Positions 42,675-53,616 are shown, numbered from the stretch's first letter. The stretch is 64,000 nucleotides of DNA from Paralithodes platypus (GCA_032716605.1 CM064505.1:50540211-50604210), one strand, 5' to 3'. The notes: generated by a model not told the origin, from the sequence alone. Numbers and translations are program-made.

Positions 42675-44597
42675 CTAGCCACTTGGCCTCCTGAATGTCC
42701 ATAATGCAAAAGTCAGCGAGGTCGCTAGGTTGCCAATCGTGTCTAAGTGGAAAAACCCGACCGGGAGCGACACCGGATCCGGGCACCACGTTTTCAATTG
42801 CTGGTACCACAACTGCGCCGGCCACAGGGGCGCGATTATCGAGATTAAGCCCCGATAATCTCGTAGTTTGTTTACTACATGGCACATTAGAGACGCGTCT
42901 GGCGGCGGAAACAGATAGATGGAACTCCACCTGTTCCAGTCTGTCACCAGGGCGTCTGGCCCCCCTGCCGGCGTTATCATCCGGCGGGTGAGGTATAGTG
43001 GGAGTTTGTGAGTCTCCTTGGACGCGAACAGATCCACTTGTGGATGGTAAAGCTCTGCAATCATTTGGTTGAAAATGGGTTGCTTGAGCGCCCATTCTAC
43101 TGTTGTGCTCTGTCTCCGAGACAGAGCGTCTGCCCAGACGTTTGCTACGCCTGGAAGATAAGATGCATGAAGATGAATGTCCAGCCTGTTGGCTAGAGTA
43201 AAAATCTCTTCTGACACGTTTAGCAACTTCCGAGATCTCGTTGACCCTTGTTTCTGAATACAGTGAACCGCATTCAGATTGTCCATTCTGAAGGCCACCG
43301 ACTTTCCCCGTAAAGTAGAGCCGTGAGCCTGAAGGAAATATAAGGGGACTAGTAATTCCTTGACATTGATGTGGGAGATTTCTAAATGGGACTAAAGCCC
43401 TTGACCCTGGTGCCCTTGGTTTGACTGAAAACCCCAACCTATCGTTCCTGACGCATCCGTGTCTACCCATACCGTCGGTGGAGGAGAGGTCCATGACATT
43501 ACCGAGTGTAACATTTCCCTCTTCGCCCAGACCGCTAGTAAGTTGTGGATTAATTTTGGTATGGGCCATAATTTTTTCGCCGGCAATAGCGGAAAATATC
43601 TGTTGCCCTCCAATATTAAACGCTTTACTTTCAACCGGCCCAACATTACCGTTAGTTGAATCCAGTTGAGAGAGCCGACCAGAGACTCCCAGATTCTGCG
43701 TGTCGTAGTCAGACTGTGAAGGAACCTGAACAGTTTCCTGCGAAATCTGTTTCGATTGTCCACACTCTGACTCAGAGTGAGAGCAGCTGTGTCCCAAACC
43801 AGCCCTATCCACTGAACTACTCGTGAGGGAACAAGGTTTGACTTTACCAGATTTACCTTGAACCCTAGAGTTTTGACATGTTTTAATGTTATGTTGACAT
43901 GATTTATGCATACTTGCTCTGTCTGTGCCACCACCAGCCAGTCGTCTAGGTACCATAAAATCCTGATCCCTTGTTGTAACAATGGCATCAGTGCTTGCCG
44001 GACTAATTTCGTGAATAAGCGAGGTGCCAGGTTCAAACCGAATGGCATCCTCTGAAAAACATAAGTTTGATCCCTGATCCGTAAGGCCAGAAATCTTTGA
44101 AATCTTTTGTTTACCGAGACGTGCCAATAAGCGTCTGTCAGGTCTAAGGAACACATCTAACCTCCCGGCGGAAGTGTTAGCCTAATTTGGTGCACTGTTA
44201 ACATCCTGAATGACTCGTTGTGAATGTGAAGGTTCAGATACGACAGGTCTACGACGGGTCTCATCTGAACACTGGCCCTTTTGGGAACCAAAAATAGCTT
44301 GGATGTGAAGACTGGGTAATTTTGAGGGACCGGGATGATGACATTCTTGGCCATCATTTCCGTGACCAGTGACTCCACCTCTAAAGAAACTAGATTCGCC
44401 GTTGTCGGCTGACGTAAACAAGGTCGCCGGAGCCACTGCCAAGTGATGCCTTTGCGTGCCACCATCCTTGCCCAAGTGTTTAACGGCCATGCTTGGTGAC
44501 ACGTTCGGAACGACCCAGTTAGCAGACAAGGGTTCGCCGGCTGTACTACCCTTGGATCCACCCGCCTTAAGACCGGCCCCGGGAATGAGAGAGACAT
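42675..44597 (-). pseudogene. DIRS-C reverse transcriptase/RNase H with two stops
   Basis: It starts with ATG at 44597, just at the end of the gag-like ORF. RT motifs CSLDLTDAYWHV and WYLDDWLV and RNase H WVDTDASG, FRMDNLNAV and WADALSR are all present. Two Trp codons have become TAG: one just before MCSLDL (about 44157) and one after GHQGQGL (about 43392). No frameshift is seen otherwise. The overlapping frame stays open from 44154 to 42142. Confidence 0.9.
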
Positions 44598-46351
44598 TAG
44601 TTTTTTGATGGTGGTGGAGGTGGTGGTGGTGGACGCTTCGCCGGCTGGCTGGCGTTGGCAGAAGACGTGCCCTGACCTGGTTTATTATAGCCTCGTCCTT
44701 TCTGACCTGTAAACTTACCCTGTTTGTACCTGTACTGACCTTGAATGGAGGAGGACTTAGGTAGATGAAAGGGCTTAGATCCCCCCGGCTGTGCTTTTGC
44801 GACTGGCTTGGGTTTGGGGAAGTTAAAGGCAGGTTTCCTAGAAGGGGCGGGACTATGTTTAAAGGCCTGAGCCATATTAAAAACGGTTCTCCACACCTCA
44901 GGGGACATTAAAGAGGGAGTGAGCACTGGTGACATGACCACCTGATTCGCAATACGATCAGGAAGCCTCCGTACTAAGGACATCCTGAGATCTTGTCGTG
45001 CTCGCACCGCCTCAAGCAAGGCTGTGCGTATGTCACCCAATGACTGAATTGACGACTGAAGGAGCAGTCGCCGAGACAGTTCAACCGATCTTCTAGCATC
45101 CGCATCTGCGATTGCCTGAGTGGACCGGAGCATCGATTTAGCCACCTGTTGCGTCACAATGTACTGTGAGAACAGTCTAAATGCTTTCCCCCGTAGCCTA
45201 AATTCTCGGTCTAAGTGAGTAGGGGTAGGGGTAGTGAAAGGATCCTTGAGTTCACATAAATTGATTTTGGGGGCAGCTAAGAAATCAAACAAAGCCGAAG
45301 GGACTCCGCCGGCAGAACACACTGGCATTGAAAACCAAGAATGACTATCCTGAGGGATCTGGTGGGAAGTTTTTGAGGTGAAGGTGGTCGCAAAGTTCTG
45401 AGCCTCCGTCTCCCAATCCACCGAAGGTCCCGGACCCAACTGCCCCACCTTCAACACTGGAATAGCGGCTGAGTCTGTGACAGTTTGCAAATCAAGTTCT
45501 GGTGTGAGGGTTGATAGTGTCTTTATGTCATTAAAACCATCGTGCTTGGACCAGTCAGAAAACAGTTTCGAAGCTGAGGCAGGGGGCAGGGCAGGTTTAG
45601 CAGTATAAACAAAATTGTCCTGGTGATAATAATTAGGAATGGCCTTAACATTAACATCTAGTACATTCCCCAAAGTATCCAAGGCCCTTAATTTTTTAGA
45701 TTTATTGCCCTGTATTACCCACTCACGTGGCACCGGAAGTTCCCCTGACAAGGTAGGTTGAGCGACCTCTGGATTAGTGGGAATCAAGTGAACCCATGAC
45801 TCATCTGGGCCATACAGTAAGGGCATAGCTACCTTTCTCATAGGTACTTTATCTAAAGGGGGTGGATTGACATCCGTTATAACCCTTACATTCGAAGTAG
45901 TCAGTGCCGCCGTAGCAGGCCTAGTGACCACCGATGGTGATATAGAGGGAGGGTGAGGGATCTGAGTCAAAGCAATAGAAGTCATCAGAGGCCGGACGTT
46001 AGAACCTGTCATAGGAGCTCCCGGGTCCACTGTAGGAGTCTCTGGCTGTTGGGCAAAAAATTTAGTGAGAGCATTAACTAGCAGCCCATCTATTTCCTCT
46101 GCTGTGACAAATTTATTCGATGATGAACTCAAACGTGAATCATTACGATCCTGTGCGGCGTCTAAAACTGACCCTGACTCCTGCACTTCCATGTATGAGA
46201 TAATAGATACATCGTCTTTGTCATCCGGCTCACCACGAGAGGATTCCGCCGAAGCCGGAGTCTCATCTTGTTGTAAAGACAAGTCAGGAATAGATGATGG
46301 GATCGCCGCGTCCCGGTGGACATCAGCCACTGTTTGTGTAGTTCTAGCCAT
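44597..46351 (-). CDS. DIRS-C gag-like ORF
   Basis: This is an intact 584-residue ORF with an ATG start, overlapping the RT start by one base. It is the full form of the protein at 34774-36501: acidic N-terminus, conserved centre (LSGELPVPREWVIQ, FVYTAKPALP, SLGDIRTALLEAVRARQDLR), basic tail and Pro run. It is probably the structural protein, but no domain is recognised. The ATG context here helps to define the start in this family. Confidence 0.78.
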   Translation of the reverse strand: MARTTQTVADVHRDAAIPSSIPDLSLQQDETPASAESSRGEPDDKDDVSIISYMEVQESGSVLDAAQDRNDSRLSSSSNKFVTAEEIDGLLVNALTKFFAQQPETPTVDPGAPMTGSNVRPLMTSIALTQIPHPPSISPSVVTRPATAALTTSNVRVITDVNPPPLDKVPMRKVAMPLLYGPDESWVHLIPTNPEVAQPTLSGELPVPREWVIQGNKSKKLRALDTLGNVLDVNVKAIPNYYHQDNFVYTAKPALPPASASKLFSDWSKHDGFNDIKTLSTLTPELDLQTVTDSAAIPVLKVGQLGPGPSVDWETEAQNFATTFTSKTSHQIPQDSHSWFSMPVCSAGGVPSALFDFLAAPKINLCELKDPFTTPTPTHLDREFRLRGKAFRLFSQYIVTQQVAKSMLRSTQAIADADARRSVELSRRLLLQSSIQSLGDIRTALLEAVRARQDLRMSLVRRLPDRIANQVVMSPVLTPSLMSPEVWRTVFNMAQAFKHSPAPSRKPAFNFPKPKPVAKAQPGGSKPFHLPKSSSIQGQYRYKQGKFTGQKGRGYNKPGQGTSSANASQPAKRPPPPPPPPSKN

Positions 46352-46439
46352 AGGTTGAGAAAACCGCCAAACACCGAAGCCTTAGCCTGCACTCCCTTGG
46401 GAGTCTGACATACCCTCAATTATGGAGTTCCCACTTGAC

Positions 46440-47242
46440 TCTGCCAGTGGACGATCACTGTCCACTGAACTCTCCAAATCTAGAGTTAAAATACTAAGAG
46501 GTAAACTATCTTTTGGTACTGGTACTAAATTCTCCCTATGAGATTGCACACTAGCTCTGTCGGGGGTAGAGGTATGACGAGAGGTACTAGACTCCGGTGA
46601 ACGCCGGGAGGCCTTTCGATCATGTTAGTCCTTCCGGGAAAATTTGTGGCTACGGTGCAACCGCGAACTGCTCTTGGGTTTAGAGGATTTCTCGCTATAT
46701 TCACTTGTTGACCCCTCTGTCATACTCTTCTTGCTCGTTGGTGAAGAAGAGAGACTCGGCGGCTGCTGCCTAAGCGGGGACCTGGACTTAGATCTCGCCC
46801 GTGACGAGGAGGCTGCCACCGGGGGCGTCGGTTCTCGCTGTCGCTTAGCTGTGCCTGGGGCTGGAGCAAGTATAGAGCCCTGTCCAGTCTCTGTCGGTTT
46901 ACGAACAGTTACTCTAGAGGGACGTTTAAGGGGAGGGTGCTCAACTAGTAACTTATCCCATAACTGGACGTTATCGCATTGAAGTGACTTATGAGCCACA
47001 ATAGTAGTATAAGCGGTCATCTGCTGCCTGACCTCCCGTAAGGCGACCGCCGCGGTCTTGTCATTGTCTTGTAAGACTTTTAAACTGAGTTGAGAGCAAA
47101 AGGTACAGTTTCGCATCACCAACAGACCCCTTGAGCGGTCGAGACATTTAACACATTTTATACAAAGGGTGTGCGCAAAAAGGAGGGCGTAAAAAGGAGG
47201 GCGTAATGCATAAAGCAAAAACCGGGGCAAAGGTAGCCATGA
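46440..47242 (-). pseudogene. DIRS-C ORF1: Cys-rich, Arg/Ser-rich protein with a stop
   Basis: It matches 36571-37395 (LCIKCVKCLDRS, NCTFCSQLS, SRARSKSRSPLRQQ). A small insertion or duplication near 47185 (AAAGGAGGGCGTA repeated) disturbs the N-terminus, and a stop follows SRKD at 46625. The downstream part (HDRKASRRSP...) is still readable. Confidence 0.7.
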
Positions 47243-49170
47243 CAGAGACTGGTGGGAAACTTACTCCAGGTTCTGTATAGACCCGCCGGGACCCAGCTCT
47301 GGAAAAAAATAAAATTTCCAGGAATTAATGCTCATAAGGTTAATCCAACATGTCCGCACACAAGTGTTAAATAACCCGCCGGGTAACGAGACGCAATCCA
47401 CAACGACTACGGCTCGCTACGCGGTGGGGTTCCTAAGTAAAAGATTTCAAATTATCTTAACTTGTCCAAAAAGATTTATGAATACCCTCTGACATAATAT
47501 AAAGACCCGCATGGCGTTTATAATTGATTTTAGTCTTTCCGGTGGTGTTTGTTTCCAGATTCAATTTTTGGAAGAAAAAAAAAACTAAAAAAGACGCCGG
47601 CCCCCGAATCATCTCGTAGATCAAAAACTGGAAAGCCTGACACATATACGAGACCTAACTACTCCCGAAGTATCTTTTTAGATCGCCGTATGCTGAAGGC
47701 GGCGATACAAAACGTATCCCTCAATTGTCTGGTTAACTAACTGAATTGTAAATTCGTTATTCCCACCCTTCCAGGGAGCACCCGCCGGGCGTGAATATTA
47801 GTTTAAAAACTGTTAACCCCAATTACGCCTTAAGCTGAAGGCGGCGATACAAAACGTATCCCTCAATTGTCTGGTTAACTAACTGAATTGAAAATTCGTT
47901 ATTCCCACCCTTCCAGGGAGCACCCGCCGGGTGTGAATAATAGTTTAAAAACGTTAACCCCAATTGTGCCTTAATTCGCCGTATGTTGAAGATGATACAC
48001 AATGCATCCCTCAAAGTCTGGTCAACTAAACTGAATTTCTATTGTAAATTCGTTCATCCCACCCTTCCAGGTTGCACCCGCCGGGTGATTTAAAGTTAAC
48101 CCCAACCAATCCTATCCCCACTTCTTTGTAAAAGATTGCCGGGGAGGAAAAACAACAACAGCTTAGGTTCTTTATTGGCTTTGCAAAACCGAAAAAACTA
48201 GAAACACGTGTCCATATGAACACTGTTAGATGGGTACAGCCATCCCGCCGGGATTCATAAGGGGCCTGAAACAGGCACCACAGAGACGCAGTCCTGGGGA
48301 GCCACAGACACCCACTCGCCGGGGAAACAAGCCTGTTTTTAAACCACGCGTGGCTAAAACTCGGCAACCAGCAGGGTTTTTCATGGTGTAACCGAGAAAA
48401 ATCCGCCGGAAATAACCCACCCCGTCCAGATACCATCTGAACGCAAAACAGGACCGAGGCGTAGCCAAAACACAACTAACGCCGGGCCCAACATAGTCCG
48501 AGGAATTAGCCAATACACAACTAAACCAGGACACATAAATAGTCCGTGGAATTAGCCAATACACAACTAAACCAGGACACACATGACACAGTAGTACATA
48601 TTTATAACATAAATCAATAACACTTGTACATGTGGCAAAGCTACGAGAGGCTGGCTAGGCCTAGGCAGACGGACATAAAAGTAAGCATGTCGTAATATAA
48701 ACAAAAAGCACTGAATTATATCACAACAGGAACCACCGTCAACACACCACTGTAGCAAACACTTCCGGCAAAGGGAAGAACTGACTCGGGACCCAGAAAA
48801 AACTTCACTAAGTGAAGAAAAATACGCTGGGAACGTCAGCAAAAATAAGCTACCTCATCAGAAAGATATAAGGAAGCAATAATAACGCGTAATGAAAGCC
48901 GCCTGCATCACAAAGCTAGCTAACAGTGAAAAAGTTCACAAGTCCACAACAGGACCACGAGGGTACATCCGAAATAGATGCCCCAAACACACGACCCAAA
49001 ATACACTGCACTGCGGGCAACCAGCCCAGGACACTCCTGCTACGCATATCCTAACCTTACTCGATACATCCCGGAGTAAACAAATGAGAAAAAACTCACT
49101 AGGGATGCAACAAATGCGGAACCAGCGGAGCGTGGGGAGACACGTCCGGGCAGGCTGAGCGCAGAGCAGA
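47243..49170 (-). other. DIRS-C 5' leader with tandem repeats
   Basis: No supported gene. Three units of about 140 bases (47683-47822, 47823-47965, 47972-48110) share GAAGGCGGCGATACA, TGGTTAACTAACTGAATT and CACCCGCCGGG. DIRS-B has two units here, so the copy number varies. The GTGGAATTAGCCAATACACA repeat also recurs near 48490-48580. Confidence 0.65.
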
Positions 49171-49481
49171 GAAGGAAGAATGACGCCTGAGTCAGCGTCT
49201 GGTCAAAGACCCACACAAGTACATCCACGATATTATGGAAAGCTTATTGAATAGTTATTCTTATTTTCTTTTTATTTTTATTTTTTACGAAGTTTTTTCG
49301 TAGTGAGAACCCAATTCATAATGACTGAAGCCATGAGTGAGGTCACGTGCGCTCATGATGAAGGCTCCTCATATTTTAGATGCTCTGCGCGGTAGATTCA
49401 AAACTACGGCGGATGAGTGTTTGAAGAGGATGCCTTATGTAATAGGCATGTTCGTCAATGATGGAGGGGCCACTAATAAAT
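49171..49481 (-). repeat. DIRS-C left inverted terminal repeat
   Basis: Inverse of 40138-40491; about 311 bases, with tip TATTTATTAGTGGCC. Confidence 0.85.
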
Positions 49482-51243
49482 ATGCAGACATTCTTTCTAG
49501 CAATATCATTTCAACTACCTTACTCACCACACTAGCAAGTGCTACTGGGCGGTAGTTGTCTTTAGCTGTAATTTTACCTGATTTATCGTTAATGACAGGA
49601 ACAAGTATTACGGATATCATAGACTCCGGCAGGACACCATGCGTAAATAGACTGGTGATGCAAGAACTAAGTTTATCTATTAACAACTTATCTGCATATT
49701 TAAGATGTTCTGCATATATACCATCCAGCCCACAAGCTTTGTTTAGATTAAGTTTTCTTATGGCATTCTCAAGATCACTTTCAGTCACTTTAATGTCTTC
49801 ATAATTACTATCTTTCACATATTGAATTGCACCATTAGTAGACCTTTGGTTTACACTGTTAAGTAGTTCCTTAAAATGAGTTTTCCATAAGTCAGCAATG
49901 TTCTCTTCACCCGTAACCCCCTCAACACTGACAGGTAATGGTGTGTTACAATTTTGCATGGATCTGATGTCCTTCCAAAAACAGTTAGTATCCTTTTCTG
50001 CCAGACTCTTTGCAAGGGCTTCCTTCCTTAATTGGGTTTCATTTTGCTTAATAAATCTAATGGCATATTTGGTCCTAGCCTTTGCTCTTTTGTGAAGTTC
50101 AAATATAGGCCCCTGTCTGGGCTGACCTACTTCAAGCCAATGAGACCTAGCATCTCTGGAGGCCTGATACAGGTCAGCCACATAGTCTTGCCAACCTGGC
50201 TTATTGAATGAGGACTTATATTTATGGCTATTAAAAATACTTTCCCCCGCTGTTGATAAAGAATCTATTATACTATTGTAAAATTTAATAATGTCCTTTC
50301 TGTGTTGTGCATCACTACATTTTGGATCCCTGCATTGTGCTACACCATTACCATCATAATGCACCCTATTTAATAAGCCTTTGGTTTTATCACAGTACAT
50401 TTGGCACTCTTCATTTGAGATTACATTCCATGGAACTTTTGCCTTGATGCTATTGCTAGTTTCTGTTATTTCCGGTGCCTTATTAATTTGGATTGTTAAT
50501 TCTATAGGTATGTGGTCGTCATCCGTAATGTCGTATCTTATGGCCATTTCTGAGATAGAGTCATGAAAGTCAGAGCTAGAGATTGCATGATCAAGCCACG
50601 ACCTGGTCTCCCATGCTTCACTAACATATGTATAGCTATTTTCTGGAAGCAGGTTTTTGGAGGACAAAATTAAACCTTGCTCATCACAAAACCTTAACAT
50701 ATGTTTAGCAAACATGGAACCAGCCAACTCGTGAGGGGTAGCATTCCAATCACCTACCACTGAGTAACACGTTATCTCTAATTCAGAAATTAGGCCACCA
50801 AGTTCCCCTAACTTTTCCAAATAAAGTTCTTCATTTTCTGCACACTGATACGGTAAGTAAACACAAAATATTGCAAATTTTCTGTGTCCCACTTCCAGCT
50901 GTATTCCCGCACACCAGCTTAAATTTGTCTCAATGGTTTTAATTACACTATCTAGGCACGATCTCCACATTATTGCAACTCCCCCTGGGGGGTGACCTGC
51001 CACAATACCATCATGTGTGTCCGTAGTGTAGACCCCGTACCCATGGAAATCTTTATCTAATATGTTCAAATTACCTAAGTCCTGTTTTGTGTACCAGGTT
51101 TCCTGAAGGCAGACTATGTCACTGGTCCTTAATGTAGATACAATGTCAGGTCGCAACAGGAGATTCCTCTTTGTTTTGGGGAGTCGTCTGCAATTGTATG
51201 AAGTTACTTTTATACTTGCTGCCATTGTTGGTATCTCCTCCAT
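49482..51243 (-). pseudogene. LINE-A ORF2: AP endonuclease and start of reverse transcriptase
   Basis: From the ATG at 51243 it encodes an AP-type endonuclease: TSYNCRRLPKTK, VCLQETWYT, GGVAIMWRS, VVGDWNATPHE, RSWLDHAISS and DDDHIPIELT carry the usual catalytic residues. RT begins with LNLNKACGLDGIYAEHL and NYRPVALASVVSKVVE and is cut after MSAY by DIRS-C. The next residues are found at 40136. The endonuclease would nick target DNA for priming. This segment itself has no stop. Confidence 0.9.
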
Positions 51244-51968
51244 TACTGCGGGTTGGATAGTGGTGTGCGATGCCTCCAAGTCCCAGAAGCCTCTGCACTT
51301 TCCTCATTGGGATATTGTCTTGGTTCTCTGTACCAGTTGACATATGCATCTTCTGGCCACAGGTCAGGATTCATGAAAACATATGGATCTGGACATTCCC
51401 TAGTTATACAAAAGGAGGCACAGGTAGTGGATCTGGAGAGGGTGGTCAGCTGTCTTACCTCTATATTTATATGTAGATTATCAACCAAGTATATCTTGAG
51501 CTTCTCAGCAGTAACACTAGGGTTGAATCCTGTGGCAAACACCCTAGCTAGTCGGGGCCTTTTGATGGTATTGAGGCCAGTATCCTTGCCCCTACCTTTA
51601 ATTCCTAGCTGGTTTCTCGGTCTAGGGTGAACCTGCTCGCCTTCCCTAGAGTAGCGAGGCTTGCCATTCACCCATTTGACCATAGTCCATGGGTTTTCCC
51701 TTGCATTGGCTCCTTCATTTGGTTCAGTTTGTGTAGGTAAATTTGAGGATGGTGTAGCTGGCACTGTATTATCTTCTCTCGTTGCCGACGATAAAGATTG
51801 CTGTTGTGTTCGGTGTTGTTGCTGTTGTGGTCGCTGCTGCTGCCACACCTGGTGTTGCCTTTGATATGAATGCTGCTGCTGGGTTCGTTTGGATTGTTGT
51901 TGTTGTTGCTGTTGTAGTTGTCGCTGGTGTTGTTGCTTTTGTTGATGCTGTTGCTGCTGCTGCACCTG
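51243..51968 (-). CDS. LINE-A ORF1, glutamine-rich, 5' truncated
   Basis: An open frame to the edge of LINE-A. The first 60 residues are mostly Gln with His and Arg, from (CAG/CAA)n repeats. The following part (ARVFATGFNPSVTAEKLKIY, then LVDNLHINIEVRQLTTLSRS) looks like an RRM-type fold common in LINE ORF1 proteins, which bind the RNA. It ends with a stop at the ATG of ORF2. The true start is probably lost, because LINE-A joins BEL-2 here. Confidence 0.65.
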   Translation of the reverse strand, partial: QVQQQQQHQQKQQHQRQLQQQQQQQSKRTQQQHSYQRQHQVWQQQRPQQQQHRTQQQSLSSATREDNTVPATPSSNLPTQTEPNEGANARENPWTMVKWVNGKPRYSREGEQVHPRPRNQLGIKGRGKDTGLNTIKRPRLARVFATGFNPSVTAEKLKIYLVDNLHINIEVRQLTTLSRSTTCASFCITRECPDPYVFMNPDLWPEDAYVNWYREPRQYPNEESAEASGTWRHRTPLSNPQ

Positions 51969-52221
51969 CTAATTGTGGACGTCAACACTTTCATCACTAC
52001 TGCTGAACTAGAGGAATTGGAGGCTAGATTAGAAAACGTCCAAGCTACCCACGGTCGTATTACGGCTCTGAGTGAGGTGATTATGGCTGACATGATAGAG
52101 GAGGAAGAGATAGTTACAGAGTGTGATAATCGCGCCCTCTATGACGAACCTGTCTTTAGAGCGAAGTACCTATTACAGCGTGCTGTCGCGAGTAAGAAGG
52201 GAGGCGATAATGAGGCCCATA
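51969..52221 (+). pseudogene. BEL-2 gag, continued and truncated
   Basis: Reads LIVDVNTFITTAELEELEAR, MIEEEEIVTECDNRALYDEP and LLQRAVASKKGGDNEAHR, in frame and better kept than in BEL-1. It ends abruptly at about 52221, where a 2A-LINE begins. Confidence 0.85.
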
Positions 52222-52312
52222 GGTCGCAAGATGGCGGGAGGGATGAAGGGTGCGGGCATAGCCCTCTCTCTATGTATCGTCCTTCCAAATCCAGAGCTAT
52301 GCTGATATACAG

Positions 52313-52805
52313 GTGCAGAGGGGTCCGGTAGTGTACCAGGTCAACCCTAAACAAGTATTGAGGGACCTCGTCACACAGAAATCACACACGAGTGAAATTT
52401 CTGTCACCATTCCTGCCTGGTCTATTTCATATATCGGGAAGACGCCGCGACTGGGCAAATACTCTGGCACAACCTCGCTACAACACCTATTGTGCTACAC
52501 TCTAATTAGCTGCGGAGATGTAGAGACCAACCCTGGCCCTTGTTCAACGTTGAAGAAACCTCACCACCAAACAAGTAAGGCAGACACCGACATTTCAACA
52601 GTCCCTAGCAGTAAAATTCGTTATAACAAACTGGGCCAGCAGGTACCCCAGCCTCCGGCCGTCACGCTCCAATTCAACCCACAACACAATCCAACACTAT
52701 CGGTGGCTCAACATGTAACTGGAGCAGCTAGGAAGAAAGGCATCAGTCGCAACAACATCAACAATGGAGCAGCATTAGCAGCCAGGAATAAGGACAACAT
52801 CATCA
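52313..52805 (+). pseudogene. N-terminal LINE ORF with 2A-like sequence
   Basis: The 2A motif DVETNPGP is at 52517-52540; translation would skip the Gly-Pro bond. The residues before it (LLCYTLISCG) form the hydrophobic stretch typical of 2A. The part after it is Ser/Pro/Gln-rich without a domain. The frame runs on into the SINE and stops there. Confidence 0.75.
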
Positions 52806-53277
52806 GGTGTGGTGGAGTGGTCATGCCACTGGATTGGTAATCCAATGGACCCGGGTTCAAATCCCGATATGTCAATGGGAAGATATTATTGGGATTGAAT
52901 TTGTGCTGTACCTAGTGTCAGTGCATTACCACAAAGCCCACCGAAATGCCAAAAAAATACCCTCATTGTTCCCTGATTAAATAACACTGTATGAATATTC
53001 CCATATTCAAAATATGTTACAGGGGGACAATGCCTAGTGAGTTCACTTCTCAATAGGTGGCGTTGTGAGAGTGAGGGTCTGAGTCTGGAGGGTGAGACGG
53101 TGAAGCACTTGAGCGAAGCAACCAGCCGCTTCAGAGATGGAGCTGCTTCGAGCCATGATGGATGCTTCACATGTCTGACTCCCCAGACTGGAACAAGACC
53201 TCACGGGCTTCACCGTGTTGAGCGGTGGAATGTACAGGCTCTCAGCCTATGCCCGAGAGGGAGTAGTTGGAATATAG

Positions 53278-53312
<35 letters not shown>
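52805..53312 (+). mobile_element. tRNA-derived SINE with long poly(A) tail
   Basis: The head resembles a tRNA: A-box-like TGGTGGAGTGGTC near 52812, anticodon-loop-like TTGGTAA, and a perfect B box GGTTCAAATCC at 52854-52864. A body of about 400 bases is unlike a tRNA and ends in a run of about 35 A. The loop suggests Thr (GGT), tentatively. There is no protein-coding potential. Confidence 0.82.
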
Positions 53313-53313
<1 letters not shown>

Positions 53314-53616
53314 AGCAAATACAGGTGGGGCAGGGAGGGGTCACAGGGGGAGACATAGCCACAGACAGTCCCCACCCTAGCAGCACAGCTGATCATCACC
53401 GCCAGACGTACGACGAACAATACAAAGAATCTATGTACAGTGTGCGATATTAGATTCAACAAAAGGAGTCCAACATCACAATGTAGTATTTGTAATGAAA
53501 CAGCATACGATCGATGTTCTTATGTTAACAGCAGAAAAGAAATGGAATGCGATAAATGCAGGGAATTAGCAATTACCTACTCCAACAACTCTACATTACC
53601 CACAACATTACCATAA

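Larger units (their letters stand above)
40137..49481 (-). mobile_element. DIRS-C: near-complete DIRS-like element carrying a MITE
   Basis: Same layout as DIRS-B: left ITR 49171-49481, leader, ORF1, gag-like, RT/RNase H, recombinase, ICR 40564-40669, right ITR 40138-40491. It interrupts LINE-A at a TATATT site. It is inactive: two TGG-to-TAG stops in RT/RNase H, a stop in ORF1, a MITE in the recombinase and a frameshift before the catalytic Tyr. Confidence 0.9.
30114..51968 (-). mobile_element. LINE-A: non-LTR retrotransposon, split by DIRS-B and DIRS-C
   Basis: Its own sequence is 51968-49482, 40136-39494 and 30935-30114, about 3.95 kb once the two DIRS copies are left out. It has a Gln-rich ORF1, an AP-endonuclease/RT ORF2, a 3' UTR and a (TAA)n tail. 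It sits in BEL-2 gag with only CTA shared at the two edges. The clade is not assigned; three copies of its 3' end lie in the window. Confidence 0.88.
27672..52221 (+). mobile_element. BEL-2: second BEL/Pao copy, split by LINE-A insertions
   Basis: The BEL-2 pieces are 27672-29292, 29873-30113 and 51969-52221. They are collinear with BEL-1 in the order LTR, primer site, SGNH ORF, spacer, gag start. It ends at about 52221 inside gag. A (TAA)n tract precedes it. Confidence 0.85.
52222..53616 (+). mobile_element. LINE fragment encoding a 2A-like peptide and a PHD-type finger
   Basis: A frame from about 52313 to 52805 (first usable codon GTG, so the true start is unknown) contains ISCGDVETNPGP. 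It is split by a SINE (52805-53312). A Cys-rich stretch of PHD type follows at 53431-53616 (LCTVCDIRFNKRSP, QCSICNE, DRCSYVN, ECDKCREL). 2A peptides and PHD fingers are both known in CR1-like LINE ORFs, so I assign the piece to that group. The rest of the element is missing. Confidence 0.7.

Noticed and set aside
51782..52006. Open frame of Val/Ala-rich protein
   Set aside because: It is the antisense of the CAG/CAA repeats of LINE-A ORF1.
52313..52840. Viral polyprotein with 2A
   Set aside because: PHD-type fingers and AP endonuclease remains nearby fit a LINE; no viral domain is present.
52805..52880. A functional tRNA gene
   Set aside because: A and B boxes are present, but the stems pair imperfectly, and a 400-base body with a poly(A) run follows. 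A SINE explains this better.
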